DNA of 64,000 nt, from NCBI RefSeq assembly GCF_029626225.1, contig NZ_JARUBP010000001.1:310001-374000 (forward strand), given 5' to 3'. Numbering within the stretch: the first letter of the stretch is position 1; each line of letters opens with the position of its first letter. The position numbers were made by a program, and so were the translations under genes. Shown one piece after another: positions 7,396-16,302 of this stretch. Under the pieces are notes generated by a model, which ran no database searches, was not told the origin of the DNA, and was given only the letters and a program-made list of their open reading frames with translations. Origin of the DNA: Asanoa sp. WMMD1127 (GTDB lineage: Bacteria > Actinomycetota > Actinomycetes > Mycobacteriales > Micromonosporaceae).

Positions 7396-10005
7396 TCAGC
7401 TCGCCTGGTCCGTGGGGTTGGCCAGGTCCTGACGCGTGGCGGGCGGGGCCGCCTTGGTCGGGCGGCGGCGGGTGGTCGGCCGCTTGGCCGCCTGGGCGGA
7501 GACGGCGTTGGTCGCCGGTCCGACATCGGTCGCCTCGGGCGCCGGCAACCCGGCCGCGGTCTTCCGCCGCCGCGCCTTGGCCGGCGGCGCCATGGCCCCG
7601 AGCAGCCCGTTCCCGGCCGCGGGTTCGCTGCCCGCGCCACCCGGAACGGTGCCGGATCCGGTCGGTTCTCCCTCGCTCACTGCCGTCTCCCTACTCGCGG
7701 TGACCCCGTCAGCCGTCGCGCCGGGTGCCTTAGTGGCGGCTGCCATGTCGTCCGAGGCGGCGGTCGCTTTACGGCGCGGCGCGCGCGTCACCTTGGCCGG
7801 CTTGGTCTCCGACTCAGCGGTCGCGGCCTTCTTCGCGCGAGTGGCGCGACGTGCCGGCGCCTTGGTCTCGGCGGCCGACGCTTCGCCCGCGCTGGCCACG
7901 ATGGCGCCGGTACCGACCGGAACGCCGGCCGACGCCGGGGCGTGCTCGGCGGCCGTCACGTCGACGCCGGACCCGGTCGACTCGATCACCTCGGTGCCGC
8001 TCTCCGTCGGCTCGACCGCCGCGGCCGCCTGGCGCGGCTTCCTGGTCCTAGTGCCGCTGCTGGCAGCCGCTTCGCCCACCGATGCCTTCGACCGCGCAGC
8101 GCGCGTCGTCGCCTTGGCCGGCTTGGCCGCGCCCGCTTCGCCGTCAGCCGCCGCCCGCGACTTCCGCCGGGTCGGCTTGGCCACCTGCGTCCCGTTGACA
8201 TCGCTGTCGACGGCCGCCGTCGGGGCCGGACCAACGACCGCGGTCCCGGACACCAAGCTGCCAGCTTCACCGGCGACCGATTCCGCCGCGGCCTCGGCGC
8301 CGGCAGTCTCCGTGCCAGCCCCGGCAGTCGTCACGCCGCCTCCGGCCGCCGCGTCGCCAACAACAGGGGCGGGCTCGGCCGTGGCATCGCTTGCCAACTC
8401 GGCCTTCACGCCGGCCGCGGCGTCCGTTTCCGCGACACCGGCGTCAACGGCCGACCCGGCCGCGGCGTCGCTTGCCGACCTTGCCGTCGCTCCGTCCGCC
8501 GCGTCCACTGCCGCCCCCGGCGCGACCTCGGTCGCCGCACCATCCGGCGGGCCGGCCGCGACAGCCGCGTCCTCGGGAACCGCCGGATCAGCCGCGGCCG
8601 CGGTCATCGCGCCGGCCGCGTCGCGCGGCTGCGGGGCCGTCTTGGTCGTGCGGGTGGTCCGGCCACGGATCGCGACCACGGGCCGATCAGGGCTCTCCCC
8701 GGTCGGCTCGGTCGCCGTGTCCACGAACACCACAGGCCGCTTCTTCGCCCCCGCGGACCGCTTGGCCGAAACCTCATCGGTCTTCACCGCACGCAGATGC
8801 GCCACCTTGGCCCCGGCCGAACGCTGCGCCGGAGTCCGCGTGTCCCCATCCTCGGCCGACGGCCGGCTCTCACCCTCGGAACGCACGACGGGTGCAGTGC
8901 TCGCCGCACCAGCCGGCGCACCCGAGGTCGGCGCCGCCTCCACCGACAGCTGAGCCGCGACCACCGCGGGCAGGCCCGCGAGCCGAGCCGCCTCGGCCCG
9001 CCGCCAGGCGGCGGGAGCGTCGGCGTCCGTCGAGTACACGGGCTGCGCCGGGGGCCACGCCGGCCCCGGCGGCGGCGTCGCCGGCATCCCGGCCCCGGCG
9101 AGCGCGTCGGCGAGAGTCGCCGGCCGGCCGCTGGGCGCCGTTTCCGAGGGCCAGTCCGGCCACCCACCGTCGGCCGGCGTGACAGGCTCCCCCGGCAACA
9201 CCGGCACCGGCGAGGCGACCTCGGCCGACGGCAGCGCCGGCCAGACCGGTGGCGGACCCACCGGGGCGGCAAGGCCACCGAGCCGGGCGGAGACCTGCGG
9301 CACCTGGCTCGGGTCGACGACGAAGACCACCTCGCGCGGCCGCGCCGGCCAGAGCAGCCCGGCGATGCCGCCGCCGACCAGCAGGACGCCGAGAACCACA
9401 AGGCTCCACGTGGTCGGGACCAGCCATCCGGGCGACGCGGACGCGCGGGCCGTGACGGTCATGCCGGCGGTGCCGTCGACGCGCATCACGACCAGGCTCA
9501 TCTCGCGGCCGTCGACCTCGTTGGCGGTCCATTCGAGGCTGCCGCTGCCCTGCCGGGTCCAGAACGTCTGGCTGCCGGGTGTCACGCCCGACGCCGCCGG
9601 ACCGGCCAGGCCGTCGGCACCGAACGGGGCCACCGCGACCGGCGCGACCCGCACCGGAAGGTCGCCGCGGGCGACCGAGACGGCGTCGACCTGCGAGTAG
9701 GCGGCGCCGGCCAGGTAGCCGCGCACCTCCGACGCCGGCGCCAGGCCCAGGAACGTGGCACCCGGCGTCGTCAACCGCAGCCGGGTGTCGCCGGCGCGGA
9801 CGAACGGGGCGTCCTCGCGCAGCAGCGCGTCCACGTCGGGCACCACGATCGCGCGGCCCGACGTGTTGATCTGTTGCAGCGAGCCGCTGAACGCGCCGTC
9901 CGCGTCGCGATGCTGCATAAGTGTCCACAGTGCACCACCGACCAGCAGCACCGGCAGTCCGATGGTCAGCAACACCAGCCCGGCGACCGTGCGTACGACC
10001 CGCAT
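7396..10005 (-). CDS. Two-TM membrane protein with a very long Ala/Pro/Lys-rich cytoplasmic tail
   Basis: 869 residues if started at the ATG at 10005, which has AAGGGGG 9 nt upstream; the ATG at 10014 would touch that Shine-Dalgarno sequence. TM1 is about residues 4-28. Residues 30-195 form an extracytoplasmic domain of unknown fold and TM2 is about 198-219. The remaining 650 residues are low-complexity: first Pro/Trp-rich (PPPVWPALPS), then Ala/Thr/Glu-rich, with scattered basic patches of the type AKxTRAxRxK (TRRKSRAAAD, TTRAARSKAS, RAPRRKATAA, TTRRRPTKAAPP) towards the C-terminus. The patches resemble lysine-rich nucleoid-protein tails. Function is unknown; membrane tethering of DNA or RNA is speculation. 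No homologous family is recognised. Confidence 0.6.
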   Translation of the reverse strand: MRVVRTVAGLVLLTIGLPVLLVGGALWTLMQHRDADGAFSGSLQQINTSGRAIVVPDVDALLREDAPFVRAGDTRLRLTTPGATFLGLAPASEVRGYLAGAAYSQVDAVSVARGDLPVRVAPVAVAPFGADGLAGPAASGVTPGSQTFWTRQGSGSLEWTANEVDGREMSLVVMRVDGTAGMTVTARASASPGWLVPTTWSLVVLGVLLVGGGIAGLLWPARPREVVFVVDPSQVPQVSARLGGLAAPVGPPPVWPALPSAEVASPVPVLPGEPVTPADGGWPDWPSETAPSGRPATLADALAGAGMPATPPPGPAWPPAQPVYSTDADAPAAWRRAEAARLAGLPAVVAAQLSVEAAPTSGAPAGAASTAPVVRSEGESRPSAEDGDTRTPAQRSAGAKVAHLRAVKTDEVSAKRSAGAKKRPVVFVDTATEPTGESPDRPVVAIRGRTTRTTKTAPQPRDAAGAMTAAAADPAVPEDAAVAAGPPDGAATEVAPGAAVDAADGATARSASDAAAGSAVDAGVAETDAAAGVKAELASDATAEPAPVVGDAAAGGGVTTAGAGTETAGAEAAAESVAGEAGSLVSGTAVVGPAPTAAVDSDVNGTQVAKPTRRKSRAAADGEAGAAKPAKATTRAARSKASVGEAAASSGTRTRKPRQAAAAVEPTESGTEVIESTGSGVDVTAAEHAPASAGVPVGTGAIVASAGEASAAETKAPARRATRAKKAATAESETKPAKVTRAPRRKATAASDDMAAATKAPGATADGVTASRETAVSEGEPTGSGTVPGGAGSEPAAGNGLLGAMAPPAKARRRKTAAGLPAPEATDVGPATNAVSAQAAKRPTTRRRPTKAAPPATRQDLANPTDQAS

Positions 10006-10102
10006 CAGCGTCATCCCCCTTGATCGCATTACCAGGTCAAACTGTACTGAACGTGACGATCCGAACACACGACGCAGACGGCGTGGCACGCGGACAAAGA
10101 AA

Positions 10103-10142
10103 AACCCGCCGGTCCAGGGACAACGCCCTGGACCGGCGGGTT
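10103..10142 (-). terminator. Intrinsic terminator of the copper operon
   Basis: A 17-bp perfect inverted repeat (arms 10103-10119 and 10126-10142, loop ACAACG) is followed on the minus strand by TTTTTCTTTG. It lies just past the stop of the YcnI-like gene and so should end the minus-strand copper operon. Confidence 0.9.
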
Positions 10143-10158
10143 GCGGAAGCGAAAACCG

Positions 10159-10875
10159 TTACGCGGACGTACGACGGGTCCGGATGAACGCCATCCCGCC
10201 CAGCACGAGCCCGAGCACACCGGCGACCAGGCCGGCGATGCCCAGCCCGACAGCGGCGCCCGAGGACGACCACGAATCCGACGCCGCGACGGCCGAAACG
10301 GTCGGCCCGGTCGTGGGCCCGGCGGCCGCGTCGGCCGCCTTGGCCAGCTTGAGCACCGGCGCCGGGCTCTCCGGCTCCTCGCCACCCTCGACCGGCTCGT
10401 CGATCCACCGGACGACCTCACCGTCCGAATAGGTCTGCAGCGCCTTGAAGATCATCTGATCCTTCTCGGGCAGCGGCCCCATCGAGACCGGGAACTCCTG
10501 GAACGTGCCCGGCTTGATCTCCGACCCGGCGGACGCCGTCCAGGTGATCTTCCCGACCACTTCGGTCACCTGGCTGCCGTGCACCTCCAGCGGCGTCGAC
10601 AGCGTGCGCTTCTCCACCGCCACCGTCCAACCCGGCACCGGCATCGTCGACACCGACGCCACCGGCGCGTCCTCGGGCAGGTTCACCTCGAGCTTGGTCG
10701 TCGACGCGGTGTCGCTCTCATTCGGCACCCGGAACGCCACCCGCCCGTACCCGCCCTGGGTAGCCGAGTTCGGGTTGACGGTGACGTGCGCGAACGCGGG
10801 CCCGGCGATGCCGAGCGCGACCACGACGGCGCCGACGCTGAGGGCGGCGGCCTTGGCCAGCCGGTTACGGATCAT
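10159..10875 (-). CDS. YcnI/DUF1775 family copper-binding protein
   Basis: 238 residues. A signal peptide ends at AFA-HVTV, leaving H30 as the mature N-terminus. In YcnI proteins this histidine forms a mono-histidine brace binding Cu(II). The domain continues with GYGRVAFRVPNES, the conserved PVPGWTVAVE and a GTFQEFPVSMGPLP segment. A C-terminal membrane helix (about 207-230) followed by RTRR anchors it outside the membrane. It follows the CopC-CopD gene by 12 bp in the same operon, which fits a role in extracytoplasmic copper handling. Confidence 0.9.
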   Translation of the reverse strand: MIRNRLAKAAALSVGAVVVALGIAGPAFAHVTVNPNSATQGGYGRVAFRVPNESDTASTTKLEVNLPEDAPVASVSTMPVPGWTVAVEKRTLSTPLEVHGSQVTEVVGKITWTASAGSEIKPGTFQEFPVSMGPLPEKDQMIFKALQTYSDGEVVRWIDEPVEGGEEPESPAPVLKLAKAADAAAGPTTGPTVSAVAASDSWSSSGAAVGLGIAGLVAGVLGLVLGGMAFIRTRRTSA

Positions 10876-10887
10876 GGTGGACCTTTC

Positions 10888-12540
10888 CTACTGGACGGGC
10901 ACGGTGGCGGTCACCGTGGCCTGGTCGATCTCGGAAATCCGGACGACGAACTTGAGCTCCCACTGCCCGGGGCGGGGCAGCTGGATGGCGCCGCTGGCGT
11001 GCGTGGGCGCGAGCCCGAGCAGCGGGATGTCGATGGCCTCGATGCCACCGGAGGGCAGCGACGCGGTGCCCTTCCACTCGACGACCACCTGCGGTTGGTT
11101 GTCCTTCGTGTACGCGTACAGGTGGATGTCGTTGTTGCCCTGCTTGGCCGGGTCGACCTCGACCTGCAGGTTGAGCTTCGAGTCGGTAGTGATCATGGTG
11201 GAGTAGTACGCGGGCTGCTGTTCCCCGACGGTCGCGTTGGCCGCGGCGGTGCGGGCCGGGGTGGTCTGCACGAGCACCGACGACAGCGCGAGCACGACCG
11301 CGATGCCCATGACCTCGGCGAGTACGAGCCGGCGCAGCGGCCGCGGGTCGTCCGGCGCGGTCCGCCTCCGCACGACGTTGCGGGACAGCGCGGCCACCCC
11401 GAGCACCACGGCGAAGAGCACGACCTTGGCGATGATCAGCTGCCCGTACGCCGTCGTGAACAGGGGTTTGATCGTCCCCACCTCGATCAGCGCCTGCACG
11501 ACGCCCGCCAGGAACAGCGCCGTCACCGCGAGCGCGGCCCAGCGCGACCAGACGGGCAGGATCACGCCGAGCTCGCGTGGCGACGCCTGGCGGAACACGA
11601 ACGCGACCAGCATGACCAGTCCGCCGAGCCAGACGGCCATGCCGGCGATGTGCGCGATGTCGACCACGACCGAGACCGCCGGCACCGGTGACGCGCCCGA
11701 GTGGCCGGAGAGCGGCCAGGTGGCCAGGCCCACGACGCCGAGGATCACCAGCAGCGCGCGGTCGGCGACGCCGCTGCGGCCGGACAGCAGCGGGCGGAGC
11801 AGGAACGCCGACGCCGCCAGCACACCGAGCCGGATCAGGTGGGCGGTGCCGAACGTGCTGCCGAGGACGTCCCGCAGCGCCGCGCCGTCGAAGTAGCCGC
11901 CGCCCGTCGTGTAAGGCGCCTGGAGGAACAGGTCGCCGAGCGTCGACAGGGCGATCAGCCCCACGCCCAGCCAGGCGAGGCGGGACGGCGCCTCCCGCGA
12001 CAGCCGCTGGGGCCAGAGCAGCGCGAGCACGAGCGCGGGGCCGATCAGCAGGACCAGGCCGGCGTACCCGAGGTATTTGACGACCGGGAAGGCGATCTTG
12101 AGGAAGGTGCTCTCCTCGACCGCCGGCGCGTCGGTGTCGGTCGGCGGCGCGGCCGAGGGAGCGCCGACCGAGTAGGTGAAGGCGCCCGCGACCGGATGGC
12201 TGTCGGCCGAGATCACCCGGTAGTTGACCAGGTAGGTGCCGTTGGCCCCGCCCGACTTCAGCGGGATCGTGACCGAACTGTCGGCGAAGATCGGCTGGCC
12301 CGTGTCGGCCCGCGAGCCGTCCGGCGCGACCACGTGGATCTTGTCCGGCACCTGCCGGACGCCCTCGCTGAAGGTCAGCACGACCTCCGGCGGGGCGGCC
12401 GGGACGATCGAGTTGGCGGCGGGGCTGGTGCTCTCCAGCACGGCGTGCGCGCTGGCCGGGGCGGCCGGCGCCAGGAAGAGGGCCGCCCAGCCGACGACCA
12501 GCGCGGCCACGACGACGAGCCGCGAGACGACCTTGTTCAC
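10888..12540 (-). CDS. CopC-CopD fusion with a C-terminal YtkA/FixH-like domain
   Basis: 550 residues from a GTG that overlaps the upstream stop (GTGA). A signal peptide ends near residue 31 (ASAHAVLES), giving the N-terminal copper-ligand H32. The CopC beta-barrel spans about 32-130 and has the second conserved histidine in SADSHPVAGAFTYSVG. About eight membrane helices from 150 to 430 form CopD (TWPLSGHSGA, HIAGMAVWLGGLVML). Residues 440-550 look like a YtkA/FixH-type extracellular beta domain ending near the C-terminus. Such fusions import or pass copper across the membrane. Linkage to a SigC-like sigma factor supports a copper-acquisition role. Confidence 0.9.
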   Translation of the reverse strand: MNKVVSRLVVVAALVVGWAALFLAPAAPASAHAVLESTSPAANSIVPAAPPEVVLTFSEGVRQVPDKIHVVAPDGSRADTGQPIFADSSVTIPLKSGGANGTYLVNYRVISADSHPVAGAFTYSVGAPSAAPPTDTDAPAVEESTFLKIAFPVVKYLGYAGLVLLIGPALVLALLWPQRLSREAPSRLAWLGVGLIALSTLGDLFLQAPYTTGGGYFDGAALRDVLGSTFGTAHLIRLGVLAASAFLLRPLLSGRSGVADRALLVILGVVGLATWPLSGHSGASPVPAVSVVVDIAHIAGMAVWLGGLVMLVAFVFRQASPRELGVILPVWSRWAALAVTALFLAGVVQALIEVGTIKPLFTTAYGQLIIAKVVLFAVVLGVAALSRNVVRRRTAPDDPRPLRRLVLAEVMGIAVVLALSSVLVQTTPARTAAANATVGEQQPAYYSTMITTDSKLNLQVEVDPAKQGNNDIHLYAYTKDNQPQVVVEWKGTASLPSGGIEAIDIPLLGLAPTHASGAIQLPRPGQWELKFVVRISEIDQATVTATVPVQ

Positions 12541-13148
12541 CCGCGACCTGCCGCGGTCGCGGTGGTCAACGAGGCGTTGCGCGGCGAGCCGAGCGCCCAC
12601 AGCGCGGCGGCCTGGATGACGGCGGCCAGGTGGCCGATCTCGTGCAGGGCGGCGGCCCGGCCGCCGGCGACGTCGACGGCGCTGGTGACGGCGAGGCAGA
12701 GGGCGAGCACCAGAGCGACGGGTACGAGGGCCCGGGCGCGCTCCGGCCGCAGGGCGGCGAGGGCGAACCCGACCGCGAGGGCGACGTCGAAGCAGGCCAT
12801 CTCCCGCGTCGCGTGCGCGCCGAGGCCGTTGCCGAACAGCGCCGGCACGGCGGAGACGAGCTGGGCGGCGGCGAGCACGCCGACCATGATCCGGAGCACC
12901 TGGCGGCGCTCGGCCGAGGCGCTGGACCGGCCGCGGTCGGCGGCCACCGCGGCGAGCACGCCGGCGGTCAGGTCGGGCACGGGCGCGGGATCGGCCTTGA
13001 CCAGCCGGTCGAGGCGTTCCGCGCTGGCCGACCAGGCCTGGCAGCCGGTGCAGGTGGCGGTGTGCGCGTCGATCTCCGCGGTGGAGACCGGCACCGCCTC
13101 CCCATCGAGCCGCGCTGACAGCGCGGCCCGGACGTGCTCGCACATCAT
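12537..13148 (-). CDS. Zinc-finger membrane protein, probable anti-sigma factor of the SigC-like sigma
   Basis: 203 residues. The N-terminal cytoplasmic part carries the zf-HC2 pattern H-x3-C-x2-C (IDAHTATCTGCQAW), the hallmark of ZAS anti-sigma factors. It is followed by about five hydrophobic helices (LRIMVGVLAAAQLVSAVPALF and others) that resemble a DUF2275-type membrane domain. It is divergent from the ECF sigma gene at 13270 and translationally coupled to copC-copD. This arrangement links sigma activity to copper uptake. ATG codons at 13148 and 13145 are adjacent alternatives. Confidence 0.75.
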   Translation of the reverse strand: MMCEHVRAALSARLDGEAVPVSTAEIDAHTATCTGCQAWSASAERLDRLVKADPAPVPDLTAGVLAAVAADRGRSSASAERRQVLRIMVGVLAAAQLVSAVPALFGNGLGAHATREMACFDVALAVGFALAALRPERARALVPVALVLALCLAVTSAVDVAGGRAAALHEIGHLAAVIQAAALWALGSPRNASLTTATAAGRG

Positions 13149-13269
13149 GGTCAGGTAGTCGTCGGCGGAGCCCGATTGGTTCCCGGTAATCTTTCAGGTC
13201 GGCGTGGTGCTCGACACGGGCCCGCCGGTAGAGCCGCGCACCGGGGTCGGGCGCGTACATTGGGTTGCC

Positions 13270-13863
13270 GTGATCCCCGCCCAGCGTGCGCCCGCGGCGA
13301 CGCTTGCCACCGCGACCGGCGCCGATGCGGCGACCCGGTGGGCGCTGGCCGCGCGCGGTGGCGATCCGGCGGCTCAGGCGGCCTTCGTCCGTGCGACGCA
13401 GACCGAGGTCTGGCGGCTCGCGGCGGCGCTGGTCGATCCGGACGCGGCCGACGACCTGGCCCAGGAGACCTACCTGCGGGCGTTCCGGTCACTTCCGGAC
13501 TTCGAGGGACGATCCAGCGCGCGCACCTGGCTGCTCGGCATCACCCGCCGGGTCTGCGCCGACCATCTCCGCTCCGTCGTGCGGCGCCGCCGGCTGCGCT
13601 CGCGCCTGCAGGCGCACCCGGAGCCCGAGCGCTCGCTGATGGCCGCCGCCGAGCCGGACCCGGCCGTGCGCTTCGACAGCGCGGAATTGTTGCGCCGGCT
13701 GCCCGCCGACCGCCGCGGCGCATTCGTGCTCACCCAGCTCATCGGCCTCTCCTACACCGAGGCGGCCGAGGTCGAAGGCGTGCCCGTCGGCACGATCCGG
13801 TCGCGGGTCGCCCGCGCCCGGGCCGAGCTGGTGGCGGTGCTGGACGAGGCGGGCGCCGGCTGA
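13270..13863 (+). CDS. sigC: ECF sigma factor, SigC-like
   Basis: 197 residues from the GTG at 13270; a GTG at 13204 would add 22 residues lacking sigma features. The body (GGDPAAQAAFVRATQTEVWR, DDLAQETYLRAFRSLPDF, RSSARTWLLGITRRVCADH, LTQLIGLSYTEAAEV, VPVGTIRSRVARARAEL) matches Mycobacterium tuberculosis SigC almost motif for motif. SigC there controls genes for copper acquisition, and here the gene lies beside CopC-CopD, YcnI and disulfide proteins. A TACATT box 8 nt before the GTG supports the start. The zinc-finger protein at 12537 is the likely anti-sigma. Confidence 0.85.
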   Translation: MIPAQRAPAATLATATGADAATRWALAARGGDPAAQAAFVRATQTEVWRLAAALVDPDAADDLAQETYLRAFRSLPDFEGRSSARTWLLGITRRVCADHLRSVVRRRRLRSRLQAHPEPERSLMAAAEPDPAVRFDSAELLRRLPADRRGAFVLTQLIGLSYTEAAEVEGVPVGTIRSRVARARAELVAVLDEAGAG

Positions 13864-13930
13864 TTCTCAGCAAACAGAAAGCTGGGAAAAAGCTGAGCTT
13901 TGGAACCTTTGCACGATACGGGGCGACTAT
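13864..13930 (+). promoter_or_regulatory. AT-rich promoter region ahead of the redox genes
   Basis: The 67 bp between the sigma stop and the MauE/DoxX gene are distinctly less GC-rich. They contain an inverted repeat AAAGCT ... AGCTTT, and a GGAACC at about 13901 followed after 16 nt by CGACTA. That is the shape of an ECF-type -35/-10 pair. Recognition by the adjacent SigC-like factor is only a guess. Confidence 0.35.
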
Positions 13931-14425
13931 ATGAGCGTGACAACGTTGACCAGTGGCGTGTCCTGGCCGGGCATCCGCCCGTGGCTGGGCACCCTCGTGC
14001 GGCTGGGTCTGGCGGCGGTCTGGCTGTTCGCCGGCGCCGCCAAGGTGGGTGACCTCGCCGGCTCGGGGCGCGCGGTCAACGCGTACCAGGTGATGCCCTT
14101 CGAAGTTGCCAAGGTCATCGGGGCCGCCCTGCCGTTCGTCGAGATCGCCCTCGGCGTGCTGCTCGTGCTCGGCCTCGCGACCCGCGCGGCCGCCGCCATC
14201 TCGTCCGCGCTGCTCCTGGTCTTCATCGCCGGCATCTCGTCCGCGTGGGCACGCGGACTGTCCATCGACTGCGGTTGCTTCGGCTCGGGGGGCCAACTCG
14301 CCGCGGGTCAGAGTCCCAGTTACGCGCCCGAGATCGCGCGCGACATCGGTTTCCTGGTCCTGGCCGCATTCCTCCTCGTCTGGCCCCGCACGCGGTTGTC
14401 CGTCGACAGGTGGCTGGAGAGCTGA
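13931..14425 (+). CDS. MauE/DoxX family redox-associated membrane protein
   Basis: 164 residues with four membrane helices. LVRLGLAAVWLFAGAAKVGDL and LPFVEIALGVLLVLGLATR are typical of MauE/DoxX. The CxC in SIDCGCFGSGGQ between helices 3 and 4 is the conserved redox motif seen when these proteins are neighbours of thioredoxin-like proteins. It is followed after 3 bp by a DsbA-like gene, so the pair probably forms an electron-transfer route for disulfide formation outside the membrane. Alternative starts are the ATG at 13931 and the GTG two codons in. Confidence 0.8.
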   Translation: MSVTTLTSGVSWPGIRPWLGTLVRLGLAAVWLFAGAAKVGDLAGSGRAVNAYQVMPFEVAKVIGAALPFVEIALGVLLVLGLATRAAAAISSALLLVFIAGISSAWARGLSIDCGCFGSGGQLAAGQSPSYAPEIARDIGFLVLAAFLLVWPRTRLSVDRWLES

Positions 14426-14428
14426 CAT

Positions 14429-15142
14429 ATGAGCAAGCGTCAAGACCGCAAGAGCGCGGCCAAGGTCGTCCGCAAGCAGCTCGCGGCGGAGCGCCGCCGC
14501 AAGCGCACGATGTGGGTGTCGATCGCCGCGGTGGCCGTACTGGTGATCGCCGGGCTGATCGGGTGGGGGGTCTACCAGAGCCAGCGATCCGACGCCGGTC
14601 CGCTCGTCGCGCCGGCCTCGGCCACGACGACGACCGGTCCGACGGTCGGCAGCGGCCCCGTCCAGGTCAAGATCTACGAGGACTTCATCTGCCCGTTCTG
14701 CAAGCAGTTCGAGGAGAGCAGCGGGTCCGCGATCAACGACCTGGTCAACCAGGGCCGGATCACGGTCACCTACAACACGGTGGCGTTCCTGGATCCCGCG
14801 TCGACCACTGAGTACTCGACCCGCTCGGCGGCCGCCGCCGGGTGCGCCGCCGACGCCGGCAAGTTCTTGGACTACCACAACGCGTTGTACGCACAGCAGC
14901 CCGCCGAGGGCACGGCGGGGCTTTCTGACAGCCAGCTGATCTCGATCGGCACCGGGCTCGGCATCGACGAGGGCAGCTTCAGCCAGTGCGTCAACTCGGG
15001 CCGCTTCGAGCCGTGGGTCGCCTCCGTGACCGACGCGGCGTCGCGGGCCGGCGTGTCCGGCACACCGACCGTCCTGGTCAACGACAAGGTCGTCCAGAAC
15101 CCGACGGCGGACTCGCTCGTCGCGGCCGTGAACGCGGCCTGA
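14429..15142 (+). CDS. Membrane-anchored DsbA-like thiol:disulfide oxidoreductase
   Basis: 237 residues. A basic N-terminus (residues 1-27, RKQLAAERRRKRT) and one helix (28-48) anchor a thioredoxin-fold domain with an inserted helical region. The active site is CPFC (C88, C91) in YEDFICPFCKQFE, and the cis-proline loop is GVSGTPTVLVN near residue 215. This is the actinobacterial DsbA_4/thioredoxin_4 layout. The partner MauE/DoxX protein precedes it by 3 bp, and its stop overlaps the start of the next gene. Confidence 0.9.
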   Translation: MSKRQDRKSAAKVVRKQLAAERRRKRTMWVSIAAVAVLVIAGLIGWGVYQSQRSDAGPLVAPASATTTTGPTVGSGPVQVKIYEDFICPFCKQFEESSGSAINDLVNQGRITVTYNTVAFLDPASTTEYSTRSAAAAGCAADAGKFLDYHNALYAQQPAEGTAGLSDSQLISIGTGLGIDEGSFSQCVNSGRFEPWVASVTDAASRAGVSGTPTVLVNDKVVQNPTADSLVAAVNAA

Positions 15143-16302
15143 TGCGTTTCCTCGCGGTCGGCGTCGGCGCTGTTCTGGCGGTGCTGGTGTCGGCCGCGCC
15201 GGCCTGGGCGCACGGCGGTGACGCGCCGGACGGCACCGACTACCGCACCGCGGTCACGTCGGTGACGCCGGCCGCCGCGGGCCTGCGGGTCCGCGCGGTC
15301 GAGGCCGGCGCCCGGTTGGAGCTCACCAACCACACGGGTACGACGGTCGAGGTGCTCGGCTACTCCAACGAGCCGTACCTCGAGGTGCGGCCCGACGGGG
15401 TCTACGAGAACGTGCACTCCCCGGCCGTCTACCTCAACGCCACCCTGGCCGGGGTGGCCACGCTGCCGGCGACCGCCGACCCGACCCTGCCGCCGGCGTG
15501 GCGCAAGGCGTCGTCGGTGCCGGTGGTCCGCTGGCACGACCACCGCTCCCACTGGATGCAGTCGGCCCGACCGCCGTCGGTGGCCGCCGACCCGTCCCGG
15601 CCGCAACGCATCCGCGACTGGGTGGTGCCGCTGCGCACCGACGGCGTCACCATGCTGGAGGCACGCGGAACGCTGGACTGGGTGCCGCCGCCCTCGCCCG
15701 GTGTGTGGTGGACGTGGTCCGTCGTCGGTGCCCTGGCGGTCGCGCTGCTCGGCCTCGTCGGGCGGCTGCGGGAGCTGGTCGCCTCGCTGACCGTGCGCTC
15801 CGGCCCCGCGCCGCGCCGATCCGTCGGCTGGGTGCTGCCGGCGCTGGCGTCCGTGTCGGTCGTCGCCGGCGTGGCGGCGCTCGTCTACGCCGTCGGACGT
15901 GAGGTCGACGCCGGCAACGACAGCTTCGGCGCGCTGGTGCGAGGGCTGTTCGCCGGTCAGATCTGGCCGGTCCTGACCGGACTGGCCGCCATCGCGGCAG
16001 CGGTGTACGCGCTGCTCCGGCGCCCCGCCGCCGACTTCGCGCTCGCGCTGGCCGGGGTGTGCGTGGCCATCTTCGCCGGCGCCGCGAACACGGCCGCCTT
16101 CGGCAACGGCGTCGTACCCGTACCGTGGACTGGATCTCTTGGTCGCCTCCTGATCGCCGTCGTGATCGCCGCGGGCGCCGGCGTGGCGGGCGCCGCGGCC
16201 CTGCGGATGCGCGCCACCGCCGACCGGCCGTCGGTCCCGGCGGCCCGCCAGCCGGCGCACGACGAGCCCGACGGAGCCCCGGCGGTAGAGTCGGGCGCAT
16301 GA
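15142..16302 (+). CDS. Secreted/membrane protein of the copper-redox operon, five TM helices
   Basis: 386 residues from an ATG overlapping the DsbA stop. A signal peptide (1-23) ends at AWA-HGGDAP, again placing a histidine (H24) at the mature N-terminus. Residues 24-185 are an extracellular beta-rich domain with WHDHRSHWMQ, a histidine-rich candidate metal site. About five membrane helices follow (from about 190). No named family is certain, but such proteins sit next to CopC/CopD-like genes in Micromonosporaceae. A role in copper delivery is inferred from context and the histidines. Confidence 0.6.
   Translation: MRFLAVGVGAVLAVLVSAAPAWAHGGDAPDGTDYRTAVTSVTPAAAGLRVRAVEAGARLELTNHTGTTVEVLGYSNEPYLEVRPDGVYENVHSPAVYLNATLAGVATLPATADPTLPPAWRKASSVPVVRWHDHRSHWMQSARPPSVAADPSRPQRIRDWVVPLRTDGVTMLEARGTLDWVPPPSPGVWWTWSVVGALAVALLGLVGRLRELVASLTVRSGPAPRRSVGWVLPALASVSVVAGVAALVYAVGREVDAGNDSFGALVRGLFAGQIWPVLTGLAAIAAAVYALLRRPAADFALALAGVCVAIFAGAANTAAFGNGVVPVPWTGSLGRLLIAVVIAAGAGVAGAAALRMRATADRPSVPAARQPAHDEPDGAPAVESGA

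Noticed and set aside
7324-10023. 899-codon open frame on the plus strand
   Set aside because: It is antisense to the membrane protein at 7396-10005. Its sequence is arginine-rich noise without motifs, as expected for a shadow frame in GC-rich DNA, whereas the minus-strand frame has membrane helices and an RBS.
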